From positions 1 to 64,000 of the forward strand of contig CAWDMN010000040.1 of assembly GCA_963803155.1 (NCBI GenBank): DNA of 64,000 nt. Direction: 5' to 3'. Made by a program: the position numbers and the translations under genes. How positions within the stretch are numbered: position 1 is the stretch's first letter; each line of letters opens with the position of its first letter. This DNA is from CAWDMN01 sp963803155 (GTDB lineage: Bacteria; Acidobacteriota; Terriglobia; Versatilivoradales; Versatilivoraceae). Below the pieces are notes generated by a model. The model was not told where the DNA came from, did not search any database, and saw only the letters and a program-made list of their open reading frames with translations. Positions 24,619 through 33,899 of the stretch are shown piece after piece.

Positions 24619-26169
24619 ATGAAAGGACGTTTTGATTTTGGAAGCGCGGAAATTGATGTCGAAACGGAAGCAAGACCGTTGCGTTGGGAAGCGGAACCGG
24701 ACAGCCCTTTCAAGGTTCTTCTGCTCGGAAATTTCAGCGGCGGGAAAAAAGGGGGTGCGGCGTCCGTCAAACAGACGCGTCCCATCCGATTGGACCGGGA
24801 CAATTTTGAGGAAGTCATGGGAGTAATGCAGGCAGGAGTTGAGATCCCAATGATCGGCGGAGAAGGCGCACCCCATTTCTATCCGGTTCGGGAGTTGGAT
24901 GATTTCCATCCTGACCAGCTTTATCGGAAATTGCCGCTATTCCAGGAACTGCGGGAGTTGCGCCGTGATCTGCAGAGCCCCTCCAATTTTCCCGCCGCCG
25001 CGGAAAAAATTCAAAAATGGGCCGGGGCCGATCTGGCGGCCGCGGAAACCAAATTGCCCGCAAAACCGGACCCACAGCTCGCTTCGCTCACACCGGATCA
25101 GTTGCTGAGACAGATGTTGGGAGAAGATATTTCAGAGGCGGGCCCATCTTCCGCTCCTCCATCGAAAGACAACTGGCGGGAATTCCTTGGAAGAATCGTG
25201 GCGCCTCATCTGCAACCAGGGGAGGATCCCCGCCAGCCCCTGCTGCTGGCCCGGCTCGATGAAGCGGTTAGCGCCCTGATGCGCCGGGTGCTGCACGATC
25301 CTGCCTTTCAGCGGCTGGAAGCCTTGTGGCGGGGACTTTTCTTCTTGGTGAGCCGTCTGGAGACTGACGAAAATTTGCAGTTGTGGGCGATGGATTTATC
25401 TCGCGATGAATTGTTTGACGATCTTTCCAATTGGGACAATCTCCCGCTCAGCCGCCTTTATGGCGTGTTGATTAAGGAGGCTCTCGAAACTCCAGGCGCC
25501 TCTCCCTGGACCATGGTGACGGGGCTGTTTGATGTGGGGAGAAATGTGCAGGAAATTGCCTGGCTGGGCCGAATGGCGCGCTTGGCTGCTTTTGGCCAAT
25601 TCCCTTTTCTGGCGGGCGCTTCTACCCGTCTGCTTGGAATCGATTCTTTCGAACAGATTCCGGAGCATATGAAATGGCAGGCCGATGGAAAACTGGCGGA
25701 GGCTTGGCGCGAGCTTCGCCGTATTCGTCATGCGGATTCATTGGGGCTCGTGTTGCCTCGTTTTCTTGTGCGTCTGCCTTACGGCCGGCAAACCGATGCC
25801 GCTGAGCGGTTCGATTTTGAAGAGATGGGCGTTCCCGCGGCCCATAAAGATTTTCTGTGGATACCCCCGGCGGTTGCCTGTGTTTACCTGATGGGAAAGG
25901 CATTTTGCCGGCGTGGCTGGCAGTTCCGGCCGGGTGAGGTCCAGGAAATCGAGGGTCTGCCGTTCTTCATGCAGCAGGTGGGCGGAGAGGAAAAAGTGCA
26001 ACCCTGCGCGGAGATTCTGATGACCATGGAAGAAGCGGAAAAAATTCTGGAGTCGGGGATCATGCCGCTCCTTTCCTTCAAGGATCGGGACTTCATCCGC
26101 TTGGCCCGGTTCCAGGCCATCTCGGATCCTCCCGCGCCTCTGCGCGGCCCGTGGGAGAAAGAGGATTAA
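24619..26169 (+). CDS. Fused TssB-TssC contractile sheath protein (type VI-like), orphan
   Basis: The ATG at 24619 has AAAGGAGA five bases upstream and gives 516 residues. Residues ~25-100 are TssB/VipA-like: FKVLLLGNFSG, then RPIRLDRDNFEEVMGVM and VRELDDFHPDQLYRKLPLF. Residues ~205-515 are TssC/VipB-like: LMRRVLHDPAFQRLEALWRG, FLVSRLETDE, PLSRLYGVLIKEA, LPRFLVRLPYGRQTDAAERF and EGLPFF. In most type VI systems these are two proteins of ~165 and ~490 residues that interlace to form the contracting sheath; here they are one shorter chain. No other type VI gene (Hcp, VgrG, TssK, ClpV) is in the window, so its function is uncertain. Confidence 0.8.
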   Translation: MKGRFDFGSAEIDVETEARPLRWEAEPDSPFKVLLLGNFSGGKKGGAASVKQTRPIRLDRDNFEEVMGVMQAGVEIPMIGGEGAPHFYPVRELDDFHPDQLYRKLPLFQELRELRRDLQSPSNFPAAAEKIQKWAGADLAAAETKLPAKPDPQLASLTPDQLLRQMLGEDISEAGPSSAPPSKDNWREFLGRIVAPHLQPGEDPRQPLLLARLDEAVSALMRRVLHDPAFQRLEALWRGLFFLVSRLETDENLQLWAMDLSRDELFDDLSNWDNLPLSRLYGVLIKEALETPGASPWTMVTGLFDVGRNVQEIAWLGRMARLAAFGQFPFLAGASTRLLGIDSFEQIPEHMKWQADGKLAEAWRELRRIRHADSLGLVLPRFLVRLPYGRQTDAAERFDFEEMGVPAAHKDFLWIPPAVACVYLMGKAFCRRGWQFRPGEVQEIEGLPFFMQQVGGEEKVQPCAEILMTMEEAEKILESGIMPLLSFKDRDFIRLARFQAISDPPAPLRGPWEKED

Positions 26170-26321
26170 ATCCGCTCTTTTTTTACCATGAAGTTCACGA
26201 AGAACACGAAGAGGCAGATGTCAATTGTTCTTGGGCACAGAAAAATAAACCGCTGAAGCTACAGCAAAAGACGGAGATTAGTTTTTGAGGAGCCGCTCAT
26301 GCCAGCGTGGCTGGCCAAATT

Positions 26322-26414
26322 GGGATGATGGAGGCGGCCTGCCCTCAGGCCGTCTCAGCAGGCTTGGCAAACTCAGAAGGGGTGGGGGCACCCCGCCTCC
26401 ATCCACGCTATTTT
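26322..26414. repeat. Copy 1 of a ~90-bp GGAGGCGGCCTGCCCTCAGG palindromic repeat (in the 26170-26621 gap)
   Basis: The unit reads GATGGAGGCGGCCTGCCCTC, GGCCGTCTCAGC, ..., GCACCCCGCCTCCATCC; the ends (GATGGAGGCGG / CCGCCTCCATC) are inverted. Further copies lie at 29714-29799 and 36019-36103 (both inverted) and 32806-32899 (same direction). The rest of this gap has no gene; it also contains AAGTTCACGAAGAACACGAAGAG, a short purine-rich repeat. Confidence 0.8.
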
Positions 26415-26621
26415 CTAGGGAGGCAACCTTACCTAATTTTGGCATAAGCCCGATAATATGGATTTTCCTCTATCCCATCCCTTTGTGTGTGGTTAATAAT
26501 TTGTCTCTTTTGGTTCTAGCTCGGCCAGGCTGGGTTGAACTTATTCATCGCTTTCCTTCGCGGTCTTCGTGTGCTTCGTGGTGAAATAATTCCGACTTTG
26601 GTTCAGCCTGGCTCGGATCGG

Positions 26622-28052
26622 CTAAGCTCTCAAAATCATTTCCAGGATTTTGGCGACTCCATCCTCCCGGCAATCCTGGGTCACCAGGTCCGCATACCCG
26701 CGGACTTCTTCCGTGGCATTCCCTACGGCAGCGCAAAGGCCCGCAACACGAAACATGGAGAGATCATTTTCACTGTCTCCAATGGCCAGACTATGAAATT
26801 GTGGCCACTCTGCCCGCGCGAGGACTTCCCGGATCGCCGTGCCTTTGCCCGAACCGGCAGGCACGAATTCCAAAAAACGGTTCCCGGTCCGAACCGCTTC
26901 AACCTCCCAGTTGCCGGCTGCCGCGCGGAGCTGCCTTTCCGGTTCAATTTCGGAACTATCCAAAAAAGTGAGCACTTTAAAAACTGATTCCCATCGATCC
27001 GGCGCGCTCAGAAGGGGCCGTGGCTCCTGCAGTTCCCGGAAAGCCTGGAAATGTTCCTCTCGAATCGAATCAGGATGGCCAAACAGGTTTTCCTGGCAAT
27101 AAAGGATGTGGGGAATTTTCAGCCTCTGCAATTGTGCGCTGATTTCTCGCGAAATGGGTCCGAGTGAAGCCAGTTGTGTCATGCGGGAATCCTGGAAGAT
27201 CAAACATCCATTGCCCGCCACATGTGGGCCGGCTAGAAGAAGTTGCGCGGCAATTTTTTGAATTGCCAGGGGATGTTTCCCCGTGGCGAGCGAGATCCGG
27301 CCGCCGGCTTGGCGGTATTTTTCAATAGTCTTAAGGCTGAAAGAAGAAAGTGTTTCGCCAGGTTCCATCAAGGTGTGATCGACATCCAGGAAGATCCAGG
27401 GAAGAGGATTCGAGGCCTTCCGGGCGATCAGCTTTAGGACTTGGGTTTGCAGACGCTGGCAGGAAGGGATTTCATTCAGGATCCGACGGCGTCGGGAATG
27501 GTTCGACCCGGATCGGGACAGGATGCTTTTGATTCGTTCCGATAAGGTGACAAGACCTCCTTCATGAGAAATCCGCAGATCGCAAAAGTTGAGCAGATCG
27601 GTGATGAGGCAATGGTTCGATTCCGCGAGAACGGCATAAAAAGAGGCTGCGGCGGGATGATCGGCGACATGATCCCGCGCAAAGCGATGGAGCAGAACAG
27701 CCTGGATCGCGGAGTCGGGCGCTGCCCGGTGCGCCAGGAAAATGGCTCCGTCCAGCGGATGAAAGCCCGTAACGCGCAATGCGGCGGCGCGCCCAATGTC
27801 GTGAAAAAGGGCGGCGAGAGATAGAGCATCGGACTCCGGGAGCGGCAAATCAATTTCGGCGGAGATTTGCCGGGCCAAATGCGTTACTCCCAGCAGATGC
27901 TCGATTCGGGCCGGTTGATCGGCCAATAACTGCCGCACCAGTGCTTCATCCAGAGGGGAGGATCTCTCTGGCGGGGGATCGGGGAAAAATTTCAATAATA
28001 GGTCCGTGACATTCAAGTTTTTTGGTTCCTCTTCTTGGAAAATCATTGCCAT
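26622..28052 (-). CDS. HD-domain and Cof-type HAD phosphatase fusion
   Basis: From the ATG at 28052, about 476 residues. The first ~200 residues are an HD-domain phosphohydrolase: RIEHLLGVTHLARQIS, ALFHDIGRAAAL (the HD pair) and HCLITDLLNFCDLR. The second half is a HAD phosphatase of the Cof/SPP type: WIFLDVDHTLMEPGE (motif I DxDxT), ISLATGKHPL (motif II), GSGKGTAI (motif III Lys) and AIGDSENDLSMF (motif IV). So one chain has two phosphate-cleaving centres, perhaps acting on a nucleotide or sugar phosphate in sequence. The start is not sharp; ATG at 28046 is a close alternative. Confidence 0.8.
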   Translation of the reverse strand: MAMIFQEEEPKNLNVTDLLLKFFPDPPPERSSPLDEALVRQLLADQPARIEHLLGVTHLARQISAEIDLPLPESDALSLAALFHDIGRAAALRVTGFHPLDGAIFLAHRAAPDSAIQAVLLHRFARDHVADHPAAASFYAVLAESNHCLITDLLNFCDLRISHEGGLVTLSERIKSILSRSGSNHSRRRRILNEIPSCQRLQTQVLKLIARKASNPLPWIFLDVDHTLMEPGETLSSFSLKTIEKYRQAGGRISLATGKHPLAIQKIAAQLLLAGPHVAGNGCLIFQDSRMTQLASLGPISREISAQLQRLKIPHILYCQENLFGHPDSIREEHFQAFRELQEPRPLLSAPDRWESVFKVLTFLDSSEIEPERQLRAAAGNWEVEAVRTGNRFLEFVPAGSGKGTAIREVLARAEWPQFHSLAIGDSENDLSMFRVAGLCAAVGNATEEVRGYADLVTQDCREDGVAKILEMILRA

Positions 28053-28425
28053 GTGGCAAAGGACAACCGATTGTATTGCAGACTCGTGTTTTCCAACGGG
28101 TCTGCGGCTTTTGTCCAAGCCAAAGGCCGTGGACCCGTCAAGGCAGGGCATGATAGCGGGTCTGCGCTACAGGTCGAATGTATAAAATTGACTGAGATTT
28201 TCATTGTCGTGTTGCGCGGCGTTACTGTAGGCGAGTCCCCCAAGAAAATCCCCACTGTGCGGCAAAGGACAGCCAATTATAGCGCGGAGTCGAAGTTTGA
28301 CTCCGCGGCCCGTTGGAGCGGACCTTCGGCTTTTGGCCCAGCAAAAAGCCGCAGACCCGCCAAGGCAGGGCATGATAGCGGGTCTGCGCTACGAATCGAA
28401 TCTATAGAATGCTCCAAGATTTTCA
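28053..28425. repeat. Pair of ~115-bp direct repeats in the gap before the next gene
   Basis: The segment AAGGCAGGGCATGATAGCGG and the following TCTGCGCTAC, GAAT, TATA, then GATTTTCAT occur at about 28139-28204 and 28361-28427, ~222 bp apart, together with a GGCAAAGGACA start element (28053 and 28261). Each copy has the pair CGGGTCTGCGGCTTTTG / AAAGCCGCAGACCCG-type inverted arms. No gene is seen in the gap. Confidence 0.7.
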
Positions 28426-28475
28426 TCCTCATATTGAGCCAGCACCGCCGGCATGAGGGGCTCCGAAGAAAAGGA

Positions 28476-29510
28476 TCAACTTCTTTTAAAGCTGTGGGCG
28501 GTGGCGATGGCCGTCCGAATATTTGCCCAGGGAATTTCACTCGGCAGAGTGCAATCGGCGCCCAAGATGAATGGCAGAGGGACATCGACGAGCGCTGCAT
28601 TCACGGCTGCTTCTATTTCCCTTTTGCCGCCGGATACAATGATCCCATGCCTGTCCAATCCTCCCATGCAGGGCCGTTTGAATATTTGCATGATTTCCTT
28701 CCAGGCCAATTGCTTTGTGGTAAGCCGCGGATTGCAGTTGACGATGTGTCCGGGATAATCGAGAAACGGGCTGAAATCAGCGTATGGCCCGTTGTAATCG
28801 CACACGTGAAGGATGTTAAATATGCAGGACCGGTTCATCTCATTCATAAGAACCAAGTCATAGGGTTTGATGTAATTCATAAAGACCCGGGGATCCCGGA
28901 ACCGGCCGGCTTCTCCACCTTGAGTGGAGGCATAAAAACCGTCAACCCCCAGCCGGATGCACTCTTTGACGAAGAGCATCAAGCTGTTCGTGATAATTTC
29001 CAGGCCTTTCTTTACGGCATCCGGATTTTCCTGAAGATGGGCCGTCAGCAAGGGAAGCGTGGCCGTATGGCCGGCGCACATAAAAGGAGAATAAAGCGTG
29101 ACCAGGATAAGGGCCTCTTTTTTTGCCGCCTTGACCAATCCTTTGACGGCTTCCAATTCAGGTTCGTAAAAATCCAATTTGTACGAGGGCATCTTCTCCC
29201 AGTCTCCCGGCTTTTTAATGTCCAAGATCGGTGGAAAAGTCCGTTCATATTGGATTTTCACGAAGTCCATATCGGTGGAGCGGAAATATTCGAGATGTTT
29301 TTCCACCGCGGCCGACCCGAAGTGGCGGGATTTATCGAAGTGAATAAAAAATGCAGCGGGAATATATTCCTGGGGTGATTTCTTGTCTAATAGCCCCAGC
29401 ATGGAGTCCCGTTTATTGGTTGCGGCAAACATTGTGTTCCTCCCAGCCCATGTGGCGGTCATTGCCAGTATGGAATTTAGAAAATTACGACGCGATACGG
29501 TCATCTTCAT
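28476..29510 (-). CDS. Tat-exported URO-D-family protein
   Basis: The start at 29510 (MKMTVSRRNFLNSILAM) follows GGGGAGG and opens with a twin-arginine signal (SRRNFL and a hydrophobic stretch), so the ~345-residue protein should be folded before export. The body is the URO-D barrel: DFVKIQYERTFPP, DAVKKGLEIITNSLMLFVKE, CIRLGVDGFYASTQGGEAG, NEMNRSCIFNILHVCDY and FILGADCTLPSEIPWANIRT. Uroporphyrinogen decarboxylase itself is cytoplasmic and cofactor-free, and the usual N-terminal arginines are not evident. An exported member probably has a different substrate. It lies between the HD-HAD and GH95-like genes. Confidence 0.8.
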   Translation of the reverse strand: MKMTVSRRNFLNSILAMTATWAGRNTMFAATNKRDSMLGLLDKKSPQEYIPAAFFIHFDKSRHFGSAAVEKHLEYFRSTDMDFVKIQYERTFPPILDIKKPGDWEKMPSYKLDFYEPELEAVKGLVKAAKKEALILVTLYSPFMCAGHTATLPLLTAHLQENPDAVKKGLEIITNSLMLFVKECIRLGVDGFYASTQGGEAGRFRDPRVFMNYIKPYDLVLMNEMNRSCIFNILHVCDYNGPYADFSPFLDYPGHIVNCNPRLTTKQLAWKEIMQIFKRPCMGGLDRHGIIVSGGKREIEAAVNAALVDVPLPFILGADCTLPSEIPWANIRTAIATAHSFKRS

Positions 29511-29713
29511 TTTTTGGACCTCCCCTTCTTTAATATGTTGGAATGGCGAATAAGTCAACTGTCTGCTTGGGATTTTAGGGAAAAAGAGCATTAAGGGGCT
29601 TAAAGCCAAAGATTATTGTCAAGTTTTAAGAGTCCGAATATCCTATGACTGAAGATCCGCGTTGAATGATCCAATGGCTGGCCTACGGAGAGAAAAAATG
29701 TCCGTTCCTCAGA

Positions 29714-29799
29714 TAATAGCGTGGATGGAGGCGGGGTGCCCCGTCTGCGTTTGCCATGTGTGCTGAGACGGCCTGAGGGCAGGCCGCCTCCATCACCCC
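29714..29799. repeat. Copy 2 (inverted) of the ~90-bp palindromic repeat, in the 29511-29870 gap
   Basis: Reverse complement of the copy at 26322-26414: TAGCGTGGATGGAGGCGGGG to GGCCTGAGGGCAGGCCGCCTC. The remaining gap has no gene. Confidence 0.8.
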
Positions 29800-29882
29800 T
29801 TTTTCAATCTCTTGTTGAGCCTGCCGTTCAGGCCTATGCCGATCCTTCAGAAATTTAGAGAATCAACACTATGGAGGGCTTT

Positions 29883-32228
29883 GTGAAACGAAAATCTTGG
29901 CTCTTTCTTCTCGTGGGTGGGTTTTGGTTGTTTACCGTTCTTGACTTCGCCTCAGCCCGGGAATCAGGAGGAAATGAGTCGAGCCATGACCTGCAATTCA
30001 CCAGATTGGCGCGAAGTTGGGATGAGGGAATTCCACTGGGGAATGGTTTGATGGGAGCGTTGGTCTGGCAAAAAGAGGGAGCATTGCGGCTTTCGTTGGA
30101 TCGGGCGGATCTTTGGGACCTTCGTCCCGTCCGCGAATTTGAAGGTCCACGATTCCGCTTCGCCTGGATTCGGGAACAGGTTTTAAAAAAAGACTACAAG
30201 CCGGTCCAGGAAATTGCGGATATCCCTTACGAAAGGGACGCTGCGCCCTCGAAGATTCCTGCCGGAGCCTTGCAATTTGATATTTCCGCCTTGGGCGAAG
30301 TGGACTACGTCCGCCTGCTTCTTCGGGATGCAGTTTGCCGGATTTATTGGAAGAGCGGGGCCTGGCTGGATCTTTTCATTCATGCGACCCAGCCCACGGG
30401 CTGGTTTAGGTTCGAGAACCTTCCCGGCCAAGTGGCTCCGCGAATTGTCCCGCCGCCCTATAGTGAATCCGCCGCACCTTCCAACGCTCAGGTGAATTCC
30501 GTGATGGGAGATGATTTGAGGCGCCTTGGATACCCCGCCCCTCAGCTTTCCGGGAGGGAAGGGCATTTGGAATATCATCAGGAGGGATGGGGCGGCTTCA
30601 GCTACGATGTGATTTGCCGTTGGAAATACACATCAAAGGGAAGCATGGTGGGCAGATGGAATATTCTGACCTCTTCTTCCAGAAATCCGGGGATTGGGCG
30701 GAAACCAAGGGCGGAGCCTCTTCTGACGCTTTCTTCCTGGAGGGCCGCTTTGGATTCTCACTTGGACTGGTGGCGGCGTTATTGGCGGCAGTCATCCGTC
30801 GCGCTGCCCGATTCGGTTTTGGAAAAACAATGGTACTTGGAGCAATACAAATTCGGAGCGGCATCCCGGCGGGGATCTCCGCCCATATGTCTGCAAGCGG
30901 TTTGGACCGCGGACAATGGAAGGATTCCACCCTGGAAAGGTGACTTTCATCATGACCTCAACACGCAGTTGAGCTATTGGCCTTGCTATAGCGGCAATCA
31001 CCTGGAGGAGGGACTTGCGTATTTGGACTGGCTTTGGTCAATTCGGGAGACGAGCCGCGCTTTCACCAAAAAATTTTTTGAGGTCGATGGATTGAATGTG
31101 GGAGGGGTGACAACTCTCAAAGGGGAACCGATGGGAGGGTGGGCCCAGTATTCCTTTTCTCCGACTACTTCCGCCTGGCTGGCCCATCATTTTTATTTGC
31201 ATTGGCGCTATAGCCATGACCGTGATTTCCTGAAACAGCGCGCCTATCCGTGGATTCAGGAGGCGGCCATTTTTCTGGATCGGATTTCGACGCGAGACCG
31301 CGCCGGCAGGCGCCAGCTCCCTCTCAGTTCTTCGCCGGAAATCCATGACAACCGCATTGAAGCCTGGTTTCCAGAAACTACGAATTATGACTTATCACTC
31401 ATTCGCTGGCTCTATGGGGCGGCCGCGGAACTGGCGAATGAGTTGGGTCTCAAGCAGGAAGCGCTGAAGTGGAAAAAGATTTTGGGGGAATGGCCGGAAT
31501 TGGCGCTGGCGGCTGAAGATGGCCGCCTCCTGGTTGCCCCCGGGGAACCTTTGGCCCGCTCCCACCGGCATTTTTCGCACTTGATGGCGATTCATCCTTT
31601 GGGTCTGCTGGATTGGAGCCGGGGAGAGGCTGATCGAAAGACGATCCAGGCAGGGCTGGCGGAACTGGAACGGCTTGGTCCCTCGGAGTGGTGCGGATAT
31701 TCTTATGCCTGGCTGGGGAACCTAGCTGCCCGTGCACGGGATGGGGAACTGGCGGCGCGGGCGCTCCGGATCTTCGCCGAATGTTTTTGCCTGCCCAACA
31801 GTTTCCATGTAAATGGAGACCAGAGCGGCACCGGCAAGTCGAATTTCACCTATCGGCCATTTACCCTCGAAGGGAACTTCGCTTGTGCAGCCGGGATTCA
31901 AGAAATGTTGTTGCAAAGCCAGGGCGGAGCGATTCGCCTCTTCCCTGCTTTGCCTGCTGCCTGGGGAAACGCTTCCTTCGATCGATTGCGAGCGGAAGGA
32001 GCTTTTTTGGTGTCGGCCCAGAGGGCAGAGGGGAAAGTCCGCGAAGTGAAATGCCATGCGGAAAAAGGAGGAATGCTGCAACTCGTCAATCCCTTTCCGG
32101 AGGGAGATTTTCTCATGGAGGGAGCAAGCATTTCCCCACAGGAGAAAAAACGAGAGATTTTGGAAATACCTGTCCGGGCTAACCGAACGGTCAGGCTTTG
32201 GCGGGAGACTGCAGCGGGGAATAAGTAA
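29883..32228 (+). CDS. GH95-like glycoside hydrolase (alpha-L-fucosidase/galactosidase type), exported
   Basis: About 780 residues. I prefer the GTG at 29883, because GGAGGG lies just before it; the ATG at 29871 is in frame but has no ribosome site. A signal peptide follows (WLFLLVGGFWLFTVLDFASA). The mature protein begins with WDEGIPLGNGLMGALVWQ, and the C-terminal half has WKGDFHHDLNTQLSYWPCY, LEGNFACAAGIQEML and LFPALPAAW, the GH95 pattern of an (alpha/alpha)6 barrel that removes 1,2-alpha-L-fucose or -galactose. Some family glycines (IDGNFGG) are replaced, so the exact specificity is open. Confidence 0.8.
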   Translation: MKRKSWLFLLVGGFWLFTVLDFASARESGGNESSHDLQFTRLARSWDEGIPLGNGLMGALVWQKEGALRLSLDRADLWDLRPVREFEGPRFRFAWIREQVLKKDYKPVQEIADIPYERDAAPSKIPAGALQFDISALGEVDYVRLLLRDAVCRIYWKSGAWLDLFIHATQPTGWFRFENLPGQVAPRIVPPPYSESAAPSNAQVNSVMGDDLRRLGYPAPQLSGREGHLEYHQEGWGGFSYDVICRWKYTSKGSMVGRWNILTSSSRNPGIGRKPRAEPLLTLSSWRAALDSHLDWWRRYWRQSSVALPDSVLEKQWYLEQYKFGAASRRGSPPICLQAVWTADNGRIPPWKGDFHHDLNTQLSYWPCYSGNHLEEGLAYLDWLWSIRETSRAFTKKFFEVDGLNVGGVTTLKGEPMGGWAQYSFSPTTSAWLAHHFYLHWRYSHDRDFLKQRAYPWIQEAAIFLDRISTRDRAGRRQLPLSSSPEIHDNRIEAWFPETTNYDLSLIRWLYGAAAELANELGLKQEALKWKKILGEWPELALAAEDGRLLVAPGEPLARSHRHFSHLMAIHPLGLLDWSRGEADRKTIQAGLAELERLGPSEWCGYSYAWLGNLAARARDGELAARALRIFAECFCLPNSFHVNGDQSGTGKSNFTYRPFTLEGNFACAAGIQEMLLQSQGGAIRLFPALPAAWGNASFDRLRAEGAFLVSAQRAEGKVREVKCHAEKGGMLQLVNPFPEGDFLMEGASISPQEKKREILEIPVRANRTVRLWRETAAGNK

Positions 32229-33163
32229 GAGCGCCGCTCTAGTCACTCAAAATAATCGGAAAAAATTGGCATCGGAATCGATCTTGCAAGCGAATGCCAG
32301 CACGTCTGGCACAACAAGAAATTGAAAACAAGGTGGGGACGCGCGATCCTTCGCGCGTCGCTTGGCTAACCTCGCCTGCCGAGCCAGCGTGCACGGAGTG
32401 CCCGCTACACCTTTGCCCAATTTTGATTTTCTAGGGAGCTACTCATGCCAGCGCGGCTGGCTCAACAAGAGGATGAAAATTTCCCTCAAAGGGAGGGGAA
32501 ACCCGCCTTGCGGGTGGGGTGGGTCCAATTCAGGAAAGCTTTCTCACCTTGGAACCCACCCCCATCCGTCAGCTGACGGATGACCCCTCCGTCGGAGGGG
32601 ATTTACTGAGGAGCTGCACATGCCAGCACGGCTAGCGCAACAAGAGGATGAAAACAAGGTGGGACGCGCGATCCTTCGCGCGTCGCTTGGCTAACCTCGC
32701 CTGCCGAGCCAGCGTGCACGGAGTGCCCGCTCCACCCTTGCCCAAATTTGATTTTCTGAGGAGCTGCTTAAGCCAGCGCGGCTGGCGCAGCAAGACAATG
32801 AAAATGGGATGATGGAGGCGGCCTGCCCTCAGGCCGTCTTAGCTCGCTTGGCAAACGCAGGCGGGGTGAGTGCACCCCGCCTGCATCCGCGCTATTTTCT
32901 TAGGAGCTGCGCATGCCAGTTTGACGGCACAACAAGAGGATGAAAATTTATTCCCCCTTTGAAGGGGGATGGCGTCCGTCAGCTGACGGACGCCAGGGGG
33001 ATGTCTTGTCGGTAGGTCTGACATCCCCCGACGCCCGCAAGCGGACGCCACCCCCTTCATAGGGGGATTTTCTTAGGAGGGGGACTTGAGACAAAGTCGA
33101 GAGACGAGCGGTCCGAATCTCTCATCTTCGCAACTGCAGCGGACTTGGGGGAATTCGCCGATC
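32229..33163. repeat. Repeat-rich gap of ~930 bp
   Basis: No gene. It contains two ~145-bp direct copies (32311-32460 and 32638-32787) with GACGCGCGATCCTTCGCGCG and GTGCACGGAGTGCCCGCT; copy 3 of the ~90-bp GGAGGCGGCCTGCC repeat at 32806-32899; and perfect palindromes such as CCGTCAGCTGACGG at 32566 and GGCGTCCGTCAGCTGACGGA at 32969. GCCAGCGCGGCTGGC recurs at several points. It looks like an accumulation site for REP-like elements. Confidence 0.8.
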
Positions 33164-33538
33164 CTATTTCACCCGCTTGGCGATCATGTCAAAATTGCGG
33201 TCTCCCTCTCCTACCGTCACTGCAAATTTGATCTCGTCGCCGGTGACTTTTCCTTTGTATTGGAATTTGACGTCGTTGCCGCCAAAATTCCGGATGACCG
33301 AAAAGGAGATCTCATCGCCCTTGACTTTCCCTTCTTCAATATTGCTTTCCCCCCGAGCGGAAGCAACGGTCCCCGTCAAAGTCTCTCCCTTCACTTGAAA
33401 AGTGAAAGTGCTTTGCCGGGTTTGTCCATTCGGACTTTGGTATTCCCCGGTCCACTTGCCATTCAAATCCGCGGCCCAGGCTGCCGACATAGTCATTAAA
33501 AGAAGTACCACACCACAGGCCAATAACTTGATTTTCAT
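33164..33538 (-). CDS. Small exported beta-sheet protein
   Basis: The ATG at 33538 follows GGGAGGAAAG, giving 124 residues: a signal peptide (LLACGVVLLLMTMSAAWAAD) then LNGKWTGEYQSPNGQTRQST, FTFQVKGETLTGTV, SFSVIRNFGGNDVKFQYKGK and KFAVTVGEGDRNFDMIAKRV. This alternating pattern of short beta strands is typical of small lipocalin-like or DUF1579-like secreted proteins of unknown role that are common in Acidobacteriota and Bacteroidota. The longer frame upstream is not used, since it crosses a repeat. Confidence 0.8.
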   Translation of the reverse strand: MKIKLLACGVVLLLMTMSAAWAADLNGKWTGEYQSPNGQTRQSTFTFQVKGETLTGTVASARGESNIEEGKVKGDEISFSVIRNFGGNDVKFQYKGKVTGDEIKFAVTVGEGDRNFDMIAKRVK

Positions 33539-33899
33539 CTTTCCTCCCGTCGAAATGGAATGAGAAATCACCTGCATAAGACAATACGCCAAGCCAATTG
33601 TATTCGTCAAGAGTATGCGGGGAAAGGTTTGATTAACAACGAGAGAAAAGGCAAGCCGCGGATGGCAAAAAGTGAGAGGCGGACTCTGCCTGGACGCTCC
33701 GTGACCAGGGATATTGGACGGCTCGGCGGGGGCCACGCCCTCCCGATCGTCGGTTGGTTTTTCAGTGAACCTTGCGCCTATCCGGCCTGTCGCACCTTGA
33801 ATTACCCTCTGCCACAATCAGCGTTTTGACATTTCCGGCAAACCTATGCCAGACTGTTTTTTAAAAAAAGGTGCGGCAATTAAAGAAAAAAGGAGCTCT
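33539..33899. other. Intergenic region between divergent genes
   Basis: Separates the small exported protein (minus) from the GHL10-like gene (plus), so it should hold promoters for both. No strong -35/-10 pair stands out. A repeat-like string GAGGCGGACTCTGCCTGGAC at 33669 resembles the GGAGGCGGACTCCGTCCGGC at 37671. AAAAAAGGAGCTCT at the right end is the ribosome site for 33900. Confidence 0.4.

Noticed and set aside
24619..26169. Evidence for a full type VI secretion locus
   Set aside because: Only the sheath fusion is present; the flanking genes are a permease, a phosphatase fusion and repeats.
28035..29378. A 447-codon plus-strand open frame
   Set aside because: It is antisense to the Tat-exported URO-D-family gene, has no domain or ribosome site, and starts inside a repeat.
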